Source: CANGYM01 sp044372405 (GTDB taxonomy: Bacteria; Pseudomonadota; Alphaproteobacteria; JAJTHO01; CANGYM01). Taken from it: DNA of 64,000 nt. Under the pieces are notes generated by a model. It had not been told where the DNA came from, ran no database searches, and saw only the letters and a program-made list of their open reading frames with translations. Position numbers and translations under genes: made by a program. The stretch lies in the NCBI GenBank assembly GCA_044372405.1, contig JBILRW010000005.1, positions 7,583 to 71,582 of the forward strand. The letters run 5' to 3'. This document shows, piece by piece, positions 18,298 to 26,598 of the stretch (within the stretch, counting starts at the first letter, position 1; each line of letters opens with the position of its first letter).

Positions 18298-18620
18298 GTG
18301 ACAAACCCTATTACCACCGTATTGTCCAAAACCTGACCCAGGCGTTTGCGCCAACCCACCTCATCGTGCGCGATGATTCCCATGAACACGCGGGCCATGC
18401 CGGGGCAGATGCAGCGGGGGAGACCCATTTTCATATTCTCATTGTGGCCCCCGCCTTTGATGGACTGTCCCCTGTGGCGCAGCATCGGTTGATTTATCAG
18501 GCCCTGGCCGCAGAGTTAAAAGAGCGCGTGCATGCGTTGGCGATTGAGGTCTATACTCCCTCCCCCCTTGTGGGGGAGGGCTGGGGTGGGGGGGCGGTAG
18601 GCCCAAAGGGAGGTGTTTGA
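18294..18620 (+). CDS. bolA: BolA-family protein with repeat-derived C-terminus
   Basis: BolA proteins pair with monothiol glutaredoxins and act in iron-sulfur handling and stress morphology. The family motifs APTHLIVRDDSHEHAGHAG, GETHFHILIVAPAFDGLS, HRLIYQAL and VHALAIE are present. The core ends near residue 85. The last 20 or so residues (TPSPLVGEGWGGG and on) come from the left arm of a 39-bp inverted repeat and are not BolA sequence. GTG 18294 overlaps the upstream stop. The stop TGA touches the ruvB ATG. Confidence 0.9.
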   Translation: MSDKPYYHRIVQNLTQAFAPTHLIVRDDSHEHAGHAGADAAGETHFHILIVAPAFDGLSPVAQHRLIYQALAAELKERVHALAIEVYTPSPLVGEGWGGGAVGPKGGV

Positions 18621-18681
18621 ATGCAGATTCCTCGGCAAGCCACCCCCCACCCCAGCCCTCCCCCACAAGGGGGGAGGGAGT
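18555..18681. repeat. Palindromic element with 39-bp perfect arms spanning the bolA/ruvB junction
   Basis: The arm at 18555-18593 is the exact reverse complement of 18643-18681, with 49 bp between. Each arm also folds on itself (CCCTCCCCC/GGGGGAGGG). The spacer holds the bolA stop, the AAGGGAGG ribosome site and the ruvB ATG. A related GC-rich repeat sits at 61318-61355. The element contributes codons to both proteins, like palindromic elements known to enter genes in Rickettsia. A long mRNA hairpin would place the ruvB start in its loop. Confidence 0.9.
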
Positions 18682-19676
18682 CCACTCACCCCGCCCGAAA
18701 CCCCCTCCTGGATCCCCAAATTCCAGACGAAGTGACCTCGCTCCGCCCCAAACGCCTGTCTGATTTCATCGGCCAAGATCAGCTGTGCCATAACTTAAAA
18801 GTCTGCATCGATGCCTCCAAAGCCCGGGGCGATGTGCTGGATCATTTGTTGTTTTACGGCCCGCCGGGTCTGGGCAAAACCACCCTGGCGCAAATTATTG
18901 CCCATGAACGGGATGTGGGGTTTAAGGCGACCTCTGGTCCCCTCCTCACCAAAAGCGGCGACCTGGCCGCGATTTTGACCAATTTACAGGCCCATGACGT
19001 GCTGTTTATCGATGAAATTCACCGCCTGCCGGTTCAGGTGGAGGAGGTTCTCTACGCCGCCATGGAAGATTTCCAGCTGGATATTGTTCTGGGCGAAGGG
19101 CCCTCTGCCCGGACGCTGCGCATTGATTTACAACCGTTTACTTTGGTGGGGGCGACGACGCGTTCGGGGTTACTCACCAATCCGCTGCGGGATCGTTTTG
19201 GGATTTTGTGCCGTTTGGAATTTTACGAACCCCAAGACCTGTGCCGCATCGTGCAGCGCGCCGCATCCAAATGGGATTTGTCCATGCACCCCGATGCGGC
19301 CATGGCGGTGGCCTGTCGGTCCCGGGGAACCCCCCGCATTGCCGGGCGTTTGATGCGGCGGATTCGGGATTTTTATACCTTATCCGGTCACCCCCATTTA
19401 ACACCGGAACATGTTGACGAAACCCTGCGCGCGTTGGATGTGGACGCATTGGGGCTGGATGCCTTTGACCGGCGGTATTTATCCACCATCGCCGTGCATT
19501 ATCAGGGGGGGCCCGTGGGGATCGAAACCCTGGCGGCGGCCTTGGGGGAGGCCAAAGACACCCTGGAGGACGTCATCGAGCCCTTTTTGATTCAACAGGG
19601 CCTGATCCAACGCACCCCCCGGGGCCGTATGCTGGCCGAATCGGCCTTTCGCCATTTGGGATTGGGGCTGAAATAA
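18621..19676 (+). CDS. ruvB: Holliday junction branch migration helicase RuvB
   Basis: RuvB is the AAA+ motor of the RuvAB branch-migration complex. The order of motifs is LRPKRLSDFIGQ, Walker A GPPGLGKTTLA, Walker B FIDEIHRLP, sensor-1 VGATTRSGLL, the arginine finger region PLRDRFGI, and the C-terminal winged helix ending LGLGLK. At 351 residues it is normal. ATG 18621 follows AAGGGAGG. The first 25 residues (to HPARN) include repeat-derived Pro/Gly codons from a palindromic element and are unlike RuvB. ruvA and ruvC are not adjacent. Confidence 0.96.
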   Translation: MQIPRQATPHPSPPPQGGRESTHPARNPLLDPQIPDEVTSLRPKRLSDFIGQDQLCHNLKVCIDASKARGDVLDHLLFYGPPGLGKTTLAQIIAHERDVGFKATSGPLLTKSGDLAAILTNLQAHDVLFIDEIHRLPVQVEEVLYAAMEDFQLDIVLGEGPSARTLRIDLQPFTLVGATTRSGLLTNPLRDRFGILCRLEFYEPQDLCRIVQRAASKWDLSMHPDAAMAVACRSRGTPRIAGRLMRRIRDFYTLSGHPHLTPEHVDETLRALDVDALGLDAFDRRYLSTIAVHYQGGPVGIETLAAALGEAKDTLEDVIEPFLIQQGLIQRTPRGRMLAESAFRHLGLGLK

Positions 19677-19730
19677 AAAACACAAATCGGAAAACCAATC
19701 ATGATAGGACCCATGATATTGAAAACCTTC

Positions 19731-19759
19731 TGGACAAGCCAAGTACGGATGTTTATAAC
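19731..19759 (+). promoter_or_regulatory. Sigma-70 promoter of tRNA-Phe
   Basis: TGGACA (19731-19736), a 17-bp spacer, then TATAAC (19754-19759). Each box matches the consensus at five of six positions. The predicted transcription start falls just before the tRNA 5' end at 19772. Confidence 0.7.
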
Positions 19760-19771
19760 CATAACCCTTGT

Positions 19772-19847
19772 GCCCAGATAGCTCAGTCGGTAGAGCAAAG
19801 GACTGAAAATCCTTGTGTCGGGGGTTCAAATCCCTCTCTGGGCACCA
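19772..19847 (+). tRNA. tRNA-Phe (anticodon GAA)
   Basis: A 76-nt cloverleaf with an encoded CCA. The acceptor stem GCCCAGA pairs with TCTGGGC. The D arm is GCTC-AGTCGGTA-GAGC, the anticodon stem is AAGGA/TCCTT with loop CTGAAAA (GAA anticodon), and the T arm contains GGTTCAAATCC. It lies between ruvB and ftsY. Confidence 0.97.
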
Positions 19848-19901
19848 GAGTTTGCCGCACTATTTAAATCCCACCTTTTTATTTTGGGGCATTTACCCCC
19901 T

Positions 19902-20807
19902 ATGTCCTGGTTTACGCGTCTTAAAGCGGGTTTATCCCAATCGTCCAGCAAGATTCAGCAGGGCCTTCGGTCTTTGATCCGGGGCGGTCTGGTGGATGAG
20001 GCCGCCCGGCAGGATTTAGAAGACATCTTGATAGCGGCGGATTTTGGGGTTTCTCAGGCGGCGGCTTTATCCCTGGCTGTGGCCAAACGGCATCGGGGGC
20101 AAGAGACTCAGCCAGATGTGTTAATGCAAACCTTGCGGGATGCCATTGTTGAAAAATTGGCCCCCCATGCGCGCCCCTTAACCGTGCCCTCACTGCCCGG
20201 ACCGGCGGTATTTTTTTTGGTGGGGGTGAATGGTAATGGAAAAACAACATCGGCGGGGAAGCTGGCTGCCTATTTCAAAACCTTGGGCATACGGGTGGCT
20301 CTGGTGGCGGCGGATACTTTTCGGGCGGCGGCAGTGGATCAACTGCGTGTCTGGGCCCACCGGGCCAATGTGCCCTTTTATGAAGGCAAAGAGAAACAGG
20401 ACCCGGCTTCTTTGGTGTATGAAAGTTATACCCGCGCCCAAACCGATGGGATTCAGCTGCTGTTGGTGGATACCGCTGGTCGTTTGCATACCAAGCAGGA
20501 TTTAATGGAATCGCTGGGAAAAATGCTGCGTGTGGTTAAAAAGCATGATGAAAACGCCCCCCATGAAGTTATTTTGGTCCTGGATGCCACCACAGGCCAG
20601 GTTGCCCACAGCCAAGCCAAATTGTTTCATGAACATGCCAGCATCACGGGATTGATTGTGACAAAACTGGATGGTACAGCCCGGGGCGGCGTTGTGGTGG
20701 CTTTATCCGCCGATTATCAGCTGCCTGTTTTCATGGTGGGCGTGGGGGAGGGGATTGAGGATTTACAGCCCTTTGATATGAACGACTACGTAAAGGCCCT
20801 GATATAA
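19902..20807 (+). CDS. ftsY: Signal recognition particle receptor FtsY
   Basis: FtsY is the SRP-type GTPase that docks ribosome-nascent chains at SecYEG. At 301 residues it is the short NG-domain form without a long acidic A domain, usual in Alphaproteobacteria. The N domain starts SWFTRLKAGLSQSS. The G domain has the P-loop GVNGNGKTTSAGKLA, AADTFRAAAVDQL, the DTAGR G3 motif, TKLDGTARGG and GVGEGIEDLQPFD. ATG 19902 is taken, and longer frames would run into the tRNA. No clear ribosome site precedes it. Confidence 0.95.
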   Translation: MSWFTRLKAGLSQSSSKIQQGLRSLIRGGLVDEAARQDLEDILIAADFGVSQAAALSLAVAKRHRGQETQPDVLMQTLRDAIVEKLAPHARPLTVPSLPGPAVFFLVGVNGNGKTTSAGKLAAYFKTLGIRVALVAADTFRAAAVDQLRVWAHRANVPFYEGKEKQDPASLVYESYTRAQTDGIQLLLVDTAGRLHTKQDLMESLGKMLRVVKKHDENAPHEVILVLDATTGQVAHSQAKLFHEHASITGLIVTKLDGTARGGVVVALSADYQLPVFMVGVGEGIEDLQPFDMNDYVKALI

Positions 20808-20819
20808 GGCTGGCGCCTT

Positions 20820-21599
20820 TTAACTTTTCACATGCTCCCGTAAAAACGCATGCACAGCGGTGTTGCCCGCCACCACCTGGCCAGAATCCAACATGCTGTG
20901 TTTATTATCAAAGTCTGTGACCAGGCCGCCGGCTTCGGTGACCATCAGCAATCCTGCGGCGATGTCCCAGGATTTCAGGCTATCCTCAAAATACCCATCA
21001 TAGCGACCGGCTGCCACATAGCATAAATCCAGGGCAGCGGATCCCAAACGGCGGATACCGGCGACTTTGCCCATGATTTGACTCAGCGTTTTTAAAAAGG
21101 GTGCTGACTGGCCATGACCGGCAAAGGGATTGCCTGTGGCAATCAAACACTCCGTTAAGCCACTGCGCTGGGATACCCGCAAACGGCGTTGGTTGCAAAA
21201 GGCCCCGCCCCCTTTGCTGGCCCAGAAAACTTCTTGCTTAATGGGATCATTCACCAAACCGGCCACGATCTGGCCGCGGTCCTCAACAGCAATGGAAATG
21301 CAAAAATGGGGAATGCCGTGGATAAAATTGGTGGTTCCATCAATGGGATCCACAATCCAGTTGATGTCACGGAGTTCGGGTTCGGATTCTTCCCCGATAA
21401 AGCCATAATCGGGGCGGGCGTGCATCAGCTCTTCATACAAAAGCGCCTCAGTCCGCTTATCGGCCACGGTGACAAAATCGGCGGGGCCTTTACGGGACAC
21501 CTGGAGATTTTCAACCTCGCCAAAGTCCCGTTGCAAACGACGGGCGGCCTTTTCCGCGGCCCGCTGCATCACATAAATCAAAGCATCATAGCGGCCCAT
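20820..21599 (-). CDS. suhB: Inositol monophosphatase family protein
   Basis: A 259-residue Mg2+-dependent phosphatase of the IMPase/SuhB type. Key motifs are GEESEPE, the metal-binding WIVDPIDGTTNFIHGIP, and the second signature SWDIAAGLLMVTEAGG near the C-terminus. Substrates may be inositol-1-phosphate or related sugars. SuhB also acts in rRNA antitermination in E. coli, which cannot be read from sequence here. The stop region abuts the convergent ftsY with a 12-bp gap, and infC lies immediately upstream on the same strand. Confidence 0.88.
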   Translation of the reverse strand: MGRYDALIYVMQRAAEKAARRLQRDFGEVENLQVSRKGPADFVTVADKRTEALLYEELMHARPDYGFIGEESEPELRDINWIVDPIDGTTNFIHGIPHFCISIAVEDRGQIVAGLVNDPIKQEVFWASKGGGAFCNQRRLRVSQRSGLTECLIATGNPFAGHGQSAPFLKTLSQIMGKVAGIRRLGSAALDLCYVAAGRYDGYFEDSLKSWDIAAGLLMVTEAGGLVTDFDNKHSMLDSGQVVAGNTAVHAFLREHVKS

Positions 21600-21600
21600 C

Positions 21601-22107
21601 TTAAGCCGGACCCACGATCATACTCATTTGTCGTCCTTCCATTTTGGATTCGGATTCGACGGTACAGAGGTCTTTAAGTTCTTCTTTAAAACGATTCAGC
21701 ACCACCACGGCAAAGTCTTGCCGCTGAATCTCTCGCCCGCGAAACCGGACGGTGAATTTCACTTTATCGCCTTCTTCCAGAAACTCCTTGGCTTTGCGCA
21801 GCTTCACCTGGAAATCATTTTCCTCGATATGGGGGCGCATTTTGATTTCTTTTAGCTCCACCACTTTTTGTTTTTTCTTGGCTTCGGCTTTTTTCTTTTG
21901 CTGTTCATAGCGGTATTTGCCGTAGTTCAAAAATTTGCACACAGGCGGACGGGCCTGGGGGGCAACCTCCACCAGATCCAAACCCACGGCTTCGGCCTTG
22001 CGCAGGGCATCTTGCAGGGCAAGAACGCCGATGTCTTGGCCTTCTTCATCAATAACCCGAATGGGACTGATGGTGATTTGTTGATTAATACGGAGTTCGT
22101 CAGCCAC
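21601..22107 (-). CDS. infC: Translation initiation factor IF-3
   Basis: A 168-residue IF-3. The N domain begins LRINQQITISPIRVIDEEG and has GLDLVEVAPQARPPVCKFLNYG. A Lys-rich linker (QQKKKAEAKKKQK) follows, and the C domain has KEIKMRPHIEENDF, DKVKFTVRFRGRE and the end region EGRQMSMIV. It starts with GTG, preceded by AAAGGA, not the rare ATT start used by many infC genes, so classical autoregulation through AUU is not evident. rpmI and rplT do not follow. suhB lies downstream instead. Confidence 0.96.
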   Translation of the reverse strand: MADELRINQQITISPIRVIDEEGQDIGVLALQDALRKAEAVGLDLVEVAPQARPPVCKFLNYGKYRYEQQKKKAEAKKKQKVVELKEIKMRPHIEENDFQVKLRKAKEFLEEGDKVKFTVRFRGREIQRQDFAVVVLNRFKEELKDLCTVESESKMEGRQMSMIVGPA

Positions 22108-22191
22108 AGGCCGTGTTCCTTTGTGTCATAGAGGCATTGCTTTCTCGTTTAAAAATAAAAAATAACATCGGAAGGTTAAGAATGTTTTGCA

Positions 22192-23640
22192 TCACCCAGA
22201 AACCCCCTCTTCCAGTCGTTTCGCCAGGGTCAGAATCGTGCCCTCATCAAAGGGACGCCCGATCAATTGCCAACCTAGGGGAAGCCCCTGGCTGTCCAGT
22301 CCCGCCGGCACCGACAGGGCCGGTAATCCCGCCATGCTGGCCGGAACCGTCAAAACATCGTTTAAATACATGGCCACGGGATCCGATTGGTTTTCGCCAA
22401 TTTTAAACGCACTAGAGGGCGCCGTGGGCGTCAAAAGAGCATCCACTGCTTCAAACGCCGAAATAAAATCATCATAAATCAAGCGGCGCACCTGTTGGGC
22501 CCGTTTGTAATACGCATCATAATAACCGGCAGAAAGGACATAAGTGCCCATCAAAATCCGGCGCTTAACCTCCGCCCCAAAGCCTGCTGAGCGCGTGGCG
22601 GCGTACATGGCCTCGAGAGTTTCCGCCTCTTCCCGGTACCCATAACGGACGCCATCATAACGGGCCAGGTTACTGGATGCCTCCGCCGGCGCAATGATAT
22701 AATAACAGGGAAGCGCATAGGACGTATGGGGCAAAGACACATCCACCAACCGACACCCGGCGGCGCGTAAAATGGTTTTCGCCTTTTCCCAGGACTCCAA
22801 AATATCGGGGTGCATGCCCGGGACGCAGTATTCTTTGGGAATGCCGATGACTTTTCCCTGGACCGAATCGCCCAGCATCGCGGACCAATCGGGCACAGAC
22901 TGCTGAACCGTGGTGCTGTCTTTGGGGTCGTGTCCTGCCATGGCCCTTAGCATCAACGCTGCATCCGCCACCGTCTTTGTCATAGGGCCGGCCTGATCCA
23001 GGCTGGAGGCAAAGGCCACAATGCCATAGCGCGAACAACGGCCATAGGTGGGCTTAATGCCAACAATCCCACAAAACGCCGCAGGTTGGCGAATGCTGCC
23101 CCCCGTATCCGTCCCCGTGGCCGCTAAACACAAATTCGCCGCCACCGCCGCCGCCGATCCGCCGGAAGATCCCCCGGGAACGCGGCATAATTCTGTGTCC
23201 ATAGTAGCCTTTTTTGGATTTTTCACCGGCCCAAAGGCAGAGGTAATGTTGGCCGAACCCATGGCAAATTCATCCAGGTTCAGCTTACCCAGCATAATGG
23301 CCCCCTGCCCAAACAGCTTGGCCGTCACGGTGGATTCATAGGGGGGGACAAAGGAGGATAAAATGCGTGAGGCTGCTGTTGTGCGCACACCCTGGGTACA
23401 AAAGAGATCCTTAATCCCGATGGGCAGGCCAGGGAGTAATCCGTCCCGTTTGTTCTGGGCATCCGTATTTTTGGCCTGATCCCGGGCCTGATCCAGGGTT
23501 AAGGTGATAAAGGCGTTCAGCTCTGGCTGATGCGCTTCAATAGCCGCCGAAAACGCATCCACCAACTCCACAGCAGAGACCTCACCGCGCACACGCAGGG
23601 TTTTGGCCTCGGTCAAACTAAGGGTCGTTAGGTCCGTCAT
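22192..23640 (-). CDS. gatA: Glutamyl/aspartyl-tRNA amidotransferase subunit A
   Basis: The amidase subunit of GatCAB releases ammonia from glutamine to convert Glu-tRNA(Gln) and/or Asp-tRNA(Asn). At 482 residues it is full length. The Ser-cisSer-Lys triad is visible: Lys in GIKDLFC, and the Gly/Ser-rich signature PGGSSGGSAAAVAANLC with TDTGGSIRQPAAFCG. The gene overlaps gatC by 4 bp (ATGA), so it is translationally coupled. gatB is not in the window. Confidence 0.97.
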   Translation of the reverse strand: MTDLTTLSLTEAKTLRVRGEVSAVELVDAFSAAIEAHQPELNAFITLTLDQARDQAKNTDAQNKRDGLLPGLPIGIKDLFCTQGVRTTAASRILSSFVPPYESTVTAKLFGQGAIMLGKLNLDEFAMGSANITSAFGPVKNPKKATMDTELCRVPGGSSGGSAAAVAANLCLAATGTDTGGSIRQPAAFCGIVGIKPTYGRCSRYGIVAFASSLDQAGPMTKTVADAALMLRAMAGHDPKDSTTVQQSVPDWSAMLGDSVQGKVIGIPKEYCVPGMHPDILESWEKAKTILRAAGCRLVDVSLPHTSYALPCYYIIAPAEASSNLARYDGVRYGYREEAETLEAMYAATRSAGFGAEVKRRILMGTYVLSAGYYDAYYKRAQQVRRLIYDDFISAFEAVDALLTPTAPSSAFKIGENQSDPVAMYLNDVLTVPASMAGLPALSVPAGLDSQGLPLGWQLIGRPFDEGTILTLAKRLEEGVSG

Positions 23641-23933
23641 GATGCCGAAACAACTTTGGGAACGACAAAAAAGCCATGGCGGGACTCTGGGGCATTGGCC
23701 ACGATAGCGTCCCGTTCATTGCCGTCTGTGACCTGATCGGGGCGGAATTTTTGAATTTCTGACAGGGGCGTCATCATGGGAATGACACCGTCAACATTAA
23801 CGGTTGCCAATTGTTCAATTAACCCCATAATGTTTTGAATATCCACCGTTAAGGCATCGGACTCCGCATCATCCAAATGGATCTTCGCGAGTTTTCTGGC
23901 GAGGCGCTGGATATCCGAACGTTGAAGGGTCAT
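23637..23933 (-). CDS. gatC: Glutamyl/aspartyl-tRNA amidotransferase subunit C
   Basis: A 98-residue GatC, the small scaffold that wraps GatA and GatB. It starts MTLQRSDIQRLARKLAKIHL and has IMGLIEQLATVNVDGVIPM and a late FVVPKVV. ATG 23933 is taken, because longer in-frame codons upstream are non-homologous. It is the first gene of gatCA and is divergent from ruvX with a 58-bp gap. Confidence 0.93.
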   Translation of the reverse strand: MTLQRSDIQRLARKLAKIHLDDAESDALTVDIQNIMGLIEQLATVNVDGVIPMMTPLSEIQKFRPDQVTDGNERDAIVANAPESRHGFFVVPKVVSAS

Positions 23934-23991
23934 GCGAAACACAGTACTGATGGTCCCTTTCCATACCCCAAACCCATCTTTGGTGCAACCC

Positions 23992-24477
23992 ATGATTTTT
24001 TATGCGCTTTCTGATTTTACGGCTCAGCTTCCTGATGAAGGCCGCCTGATGGCACTGGATGTGGGAACAAAGTGGGTGGGCGTGGCCCTGTCGGACCCCA
24101 CCCGAACCGTGGCCACGCCGGAAACCAAAGTGGCGCGTAGCCCGACAAAACCTTGTCTGGAGGGCTTGCTCAGCCATATCAGCACCCACAAAGTCGCGGG
24201 GGTGGTTGTGGGGTTGCCACTGTCTCTGGAGGGGGCAATCACCCCCATGGCCCAATCGGCTAAGGCCTTTGCGCATCTTATGATCAAAGCGGGGTACCCT
24301 GGGCCGATTTTGTTATGGGACGAGCGTTTTAGCACCTCCGCCATGGAACGCAGCCTGATTCATGCGGATGTTTCCCGAAAAAAACGGTCAGAAGTCATTG
24401 ATCAATTGGCGGCTTGCTATGTTTTGCAGGGGGTTTTGGGCCTGGAAGAGCCACGCCCAAGCACGGTTTATTCCTGA
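23992..24477 (+). CDS. ruvX: RuvX/YqgF-type pre-16S rRNA nuclease
   Basis: A 161-residue RNase H-fold protein of the YqgF family, implicated in 16S rRNA 5' end maturation. The catalytic Asp lies in MALDVGTKWVGVALSD. The GVVVGLPLSLEGA strand-loop with its conserved Gly-Leu-Pro follows, and then LLWDERFSTSAME with the DER(F/L)ST signature, and a last conserved Asp in EVIDQLAA. ATG 23992 is used, as upstream in-frame codons overlap gatC and lack similarity. Confidence 0.9.
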   Translation: MIFYALSDFTAQLPDEGRLMALDVGTKWVGVALSDPTRTVATPETKVARSPTKPCLEGLLSHISTHKVAGVVVGLPLSLEGAITPMAQSAKAFAHLMIKAGYPGPILLWDERFSTSAMERSLIHADVSRKKRSEVIDQLAACYVLQGVLGLEEPRPSTVYS

Positions 24478-24568
24478 AGGATCTGTTGGCCAAACCTTGA
24501 CACCTTAAGGGGTGTGCTTTACGGGTAGATGAACACCTTCTTTATCCTTTTGTGGGAGTTTTCAAACC

Positions 24569-25810
24569 ATGTCCATCCCCATCTTAATGCCCGCTTTATC
24601 CCCCACCATGACCGAAGGAACCTTGGCCAAATGGCACGTGGCGGTGGGCGATGTGGTGAAAAGTGGCCAGATTTTGGCCGATATTGAAACGGACAAGGCC
24701 ACCATGGAGGTTGAGGCCGTGGATGAGGGCGTTATCGGCGCCATCCTGATACCCGCAGGAACCGAGGGCGTCGCTGTCAATACCCCCGTGGCCTTGCTGT
24801 TGGAAGAGGGAGAAACGAAGGCATCCCTGGCGATTCCCACAGAAAAAACAACGGCCCCCGCTGCCCCTACCCCCGCTGTATCGGCACCCTCAGCGATAGC
24901 GCCCTCATCTGCCCCGTGGCCGGCGGCTACAGGGGGCTCTGCAGGGGGGCGGGTTGCGGCGTCTCCGTTGGCCCGTCGTCTGGCCAAAGAAAAAAGTATT
25001 GATCTTTCCACGCTCAAGGGCACCGGACCCCGGGGGCGGATTGTAAAACAGGATGTTCTGGGGGCAAAGGCCACACCAGCCAAAGGTCCTTCAGCCCCCG
25101 TTGTCGCCTTTGGCCTGCCCCCCGCCCGCCAGGAGAAGGCCAGCACGATACGCAAGGTCATTGCCCAGCGCCTGAGCGAATCCAAACAAACCGTTCCCCA
25201 TTTTTATTTGACGGTGGATGTGGCGTTGGATGCGGCCATGGCCCTACGGGCGCAGCTGAATGCCCGGCCGGGGGCGACGTATAAAGTCACCCTCAATGAC
25301 TTTATTATCAAAGCCATGGCTCAGGCGTTGGTGGCGGTGCCCGAAGCCAATGCGTCCTGGCAGGACGGCGTTTTACACTATTACGAATGGCCGGACATTT
25401 CCGTGGCTGTGGCCATTGAGGGGGGACTGATCACCCCCATCATTCGCCGGGCCCATGAAAAATCTCTGATCGCTATTTCCACGGAGATTAAGGATCTGGC
25501 CACCCGTGCCAAAGCCGGGAAGCTATTGCCCGAAGAATTTCAAGGGGGTACCTTCAGCCTGTCCAACTTGGGCATGTTCGGCATTTCTCACTTTGCGGCC
25601 ATTGTAAACCCACCCCAGGGGGGTATTTTGGCCGTGGGGGCGGGGGAACGTCGCTTTGTGCCCGATGAACGGGATCAGCCGGTGGTGAAAACGGTCATGT
25701 CATGCACCCTGTCCGTGGATCACCGCGTGGTGGATGGGGCCGTGGGCGCCGGGTTTTTATCGGCCTTTAAGGCGAATCTTGAGGCCCCGCTATGGCTTCT
25801 TTTGGATTAA
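24569..25810 (+). CDS. pdhC: Pyruvate dehydrogenase E2 (dihydrolipoyl acetyltransferase)
   Basis: A 413-residue E2 core protein with one lipoyl domain (residues 1-80; lipoyl Lys in ETDKATMEVEAV). An Ala/Pro/Ser linker follows, then the E3/E1-binding domain (ASPLARRLAKEKSIDLSTLKGTGP), a second linker, and the catalytic domain. The active-site motif DHRVVDGAVGA carries the catalytic His and Asp. The PALSPTMTEG start is of the alphaproteobacterial/mitochondrial PDH E2 type. pdhA, pdhB and lpd are not adjacent, which is unusual, so the operon is split. The last 19 bp overlap the next gene. Confidence 0.93.
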   Translation: MSIPILMPALSPTMTEGTLAKWHVAVGDVVKSGQILADIETDKATMEVEAVDEGVIGAILIPAGTEGVAVNTPVALLLEEGETKASLAIPTEKTTAPAAPTPAVSAPSAIAPSSAPWPAATGGSAGGRVAASPLARRLAKEKSIDLSTLKGTGPRGRIVKQDVLGAKATPAKGPSAPVVAFGLPPARQEKASTIRKVIAQRLSESKQTVPHFYLTVDVALDAAMALRAQLNARPGATYKVTLNDFIIKAMAQALVAVPEANASWQDGVLHYYEWPDISVAVAIEGGLITPIIRRAHEKSLIAISTEIKDLATRAKAGKLLPEEFQGGTFSLSNLGMFGISHFAAIVNPPQGGILAVGAGERRFVPDERDQPVVKTVMSCTLSVDHRVVDGAVGAGFLSAFKANLEAPLWLLLD

Positions 25811-26586
25811 AATTTTTTTTCGCCCTTTTCCTTGTTATGACGCCCTTGGCATTGGCGGACTTGGCATTGGCAGAGGATAAACCCAAAATCGCCGGCGATC
25901 ACGAAACACGCAGTCAAACCCGCACAGACATGCGGTATCGTTATCGGGAACTCCCCAAAAACAAAGAAGACCACCAGGTCACCGCTCGTTATGATCTTAC
26001 CTATGATTTGAATGAAACGTTATTTCTGAACAACGGTGCCACAACAGCCTGGCGTCTGAACAACCGCACCAGTTCCGACAATCGCGACGGGGGCTATGAT
26101 GGGGGATGGGGAGATTCGACGCTGCAATCGTTTTTGGTCACGATTCAGAACAAAAATCGCTTTGCGGTGGGATCCAACCTGATTCTCCCCACCGCCAGCC
26201 AAGATCAGCTGGGGGATGGACGGTGGCAGTTGGGACCGACATTGTCTTATTCGCGGGATCTTTACGATGTGGGCGTGGGCAGCTTCACCGGCCTAACCGT
26301 CCGTAATTTATTTTCCGTGGGCGAGGACAACGGGCGATCCGATATTAACCTGCTGATTGTAACCCCCAGCTTTCGTTACAACTTCCCCGATTCGTGGCAC
26401 GTTCGCCTGCAGTCTGAATCCCAAATGAATTACGAACAAAGCAACGACTGGTTTGTGCCCGCCAGTATGCGTGTGGGGAAAAATTTTGGTCCCTATTATG
26501 CCTCTGTTGAAGTCTCTGCGCCCATCGTTGACGATTATGAACGGTATGATGAAGAAATAGAATTTCGTATCGGGATAAACATCTAA
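25792..26586 (+). CDS. Predicted outer-membrane beta-barrel protein
   Basis: A 264-residue protein with a signal peptide (FFFALFLVMTPLALADLALA, likely cut near residue 27). The mature part has alternating amphipathic strands: RYDLTYDLNETLFLNNG, FAVGSNLILPTAS, WQLGPTLSYSRDLYDVG, INLLIVTPSFRYNF and WHVRLQSESQMNYE. It ends EEIEFRIGINI, consistent with a barrel C-terminus. It resembles transporter-like or phenol-degradation MetA-like barrels only in general form, and no specific family is claimed. It starts inside the pdhC end, with GAGG eight bases upstream. Confidence 0.7.
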   Translation: MASFGLKFFFALFLVMTPLALADLALAEDKPKIAGDHETRSQTRTDMRYRYRELPKNKEDHQVTARYDLTYDLNETLFLNNGATTAWRLNNRTSSDNRDGGYDGGWGDSTLQSFLVTIQNKNRFAVGSNLILPTASQDQLGDGRWQLGPTLSYSRDLYDVGVGSFTGLTVRNLFSVGEDNGRSDINLLIVTPSFRYNFPDSWHVRLQSESQMNYEQSNDWFVPASMRVGKNFGPYYASVEVSAPIVDDYERYDEEIEFRIGINI

Positions 26587-26598
26587 TATGGCTTTGAC

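Noticed and set aside
24480..24568. Strong promoter before pdhC (TTGACA near 24498)
   Set aside because: The expected -10 position reads TACGGG, a poor match. CCTTAAGG is only an 8-base palindrome.
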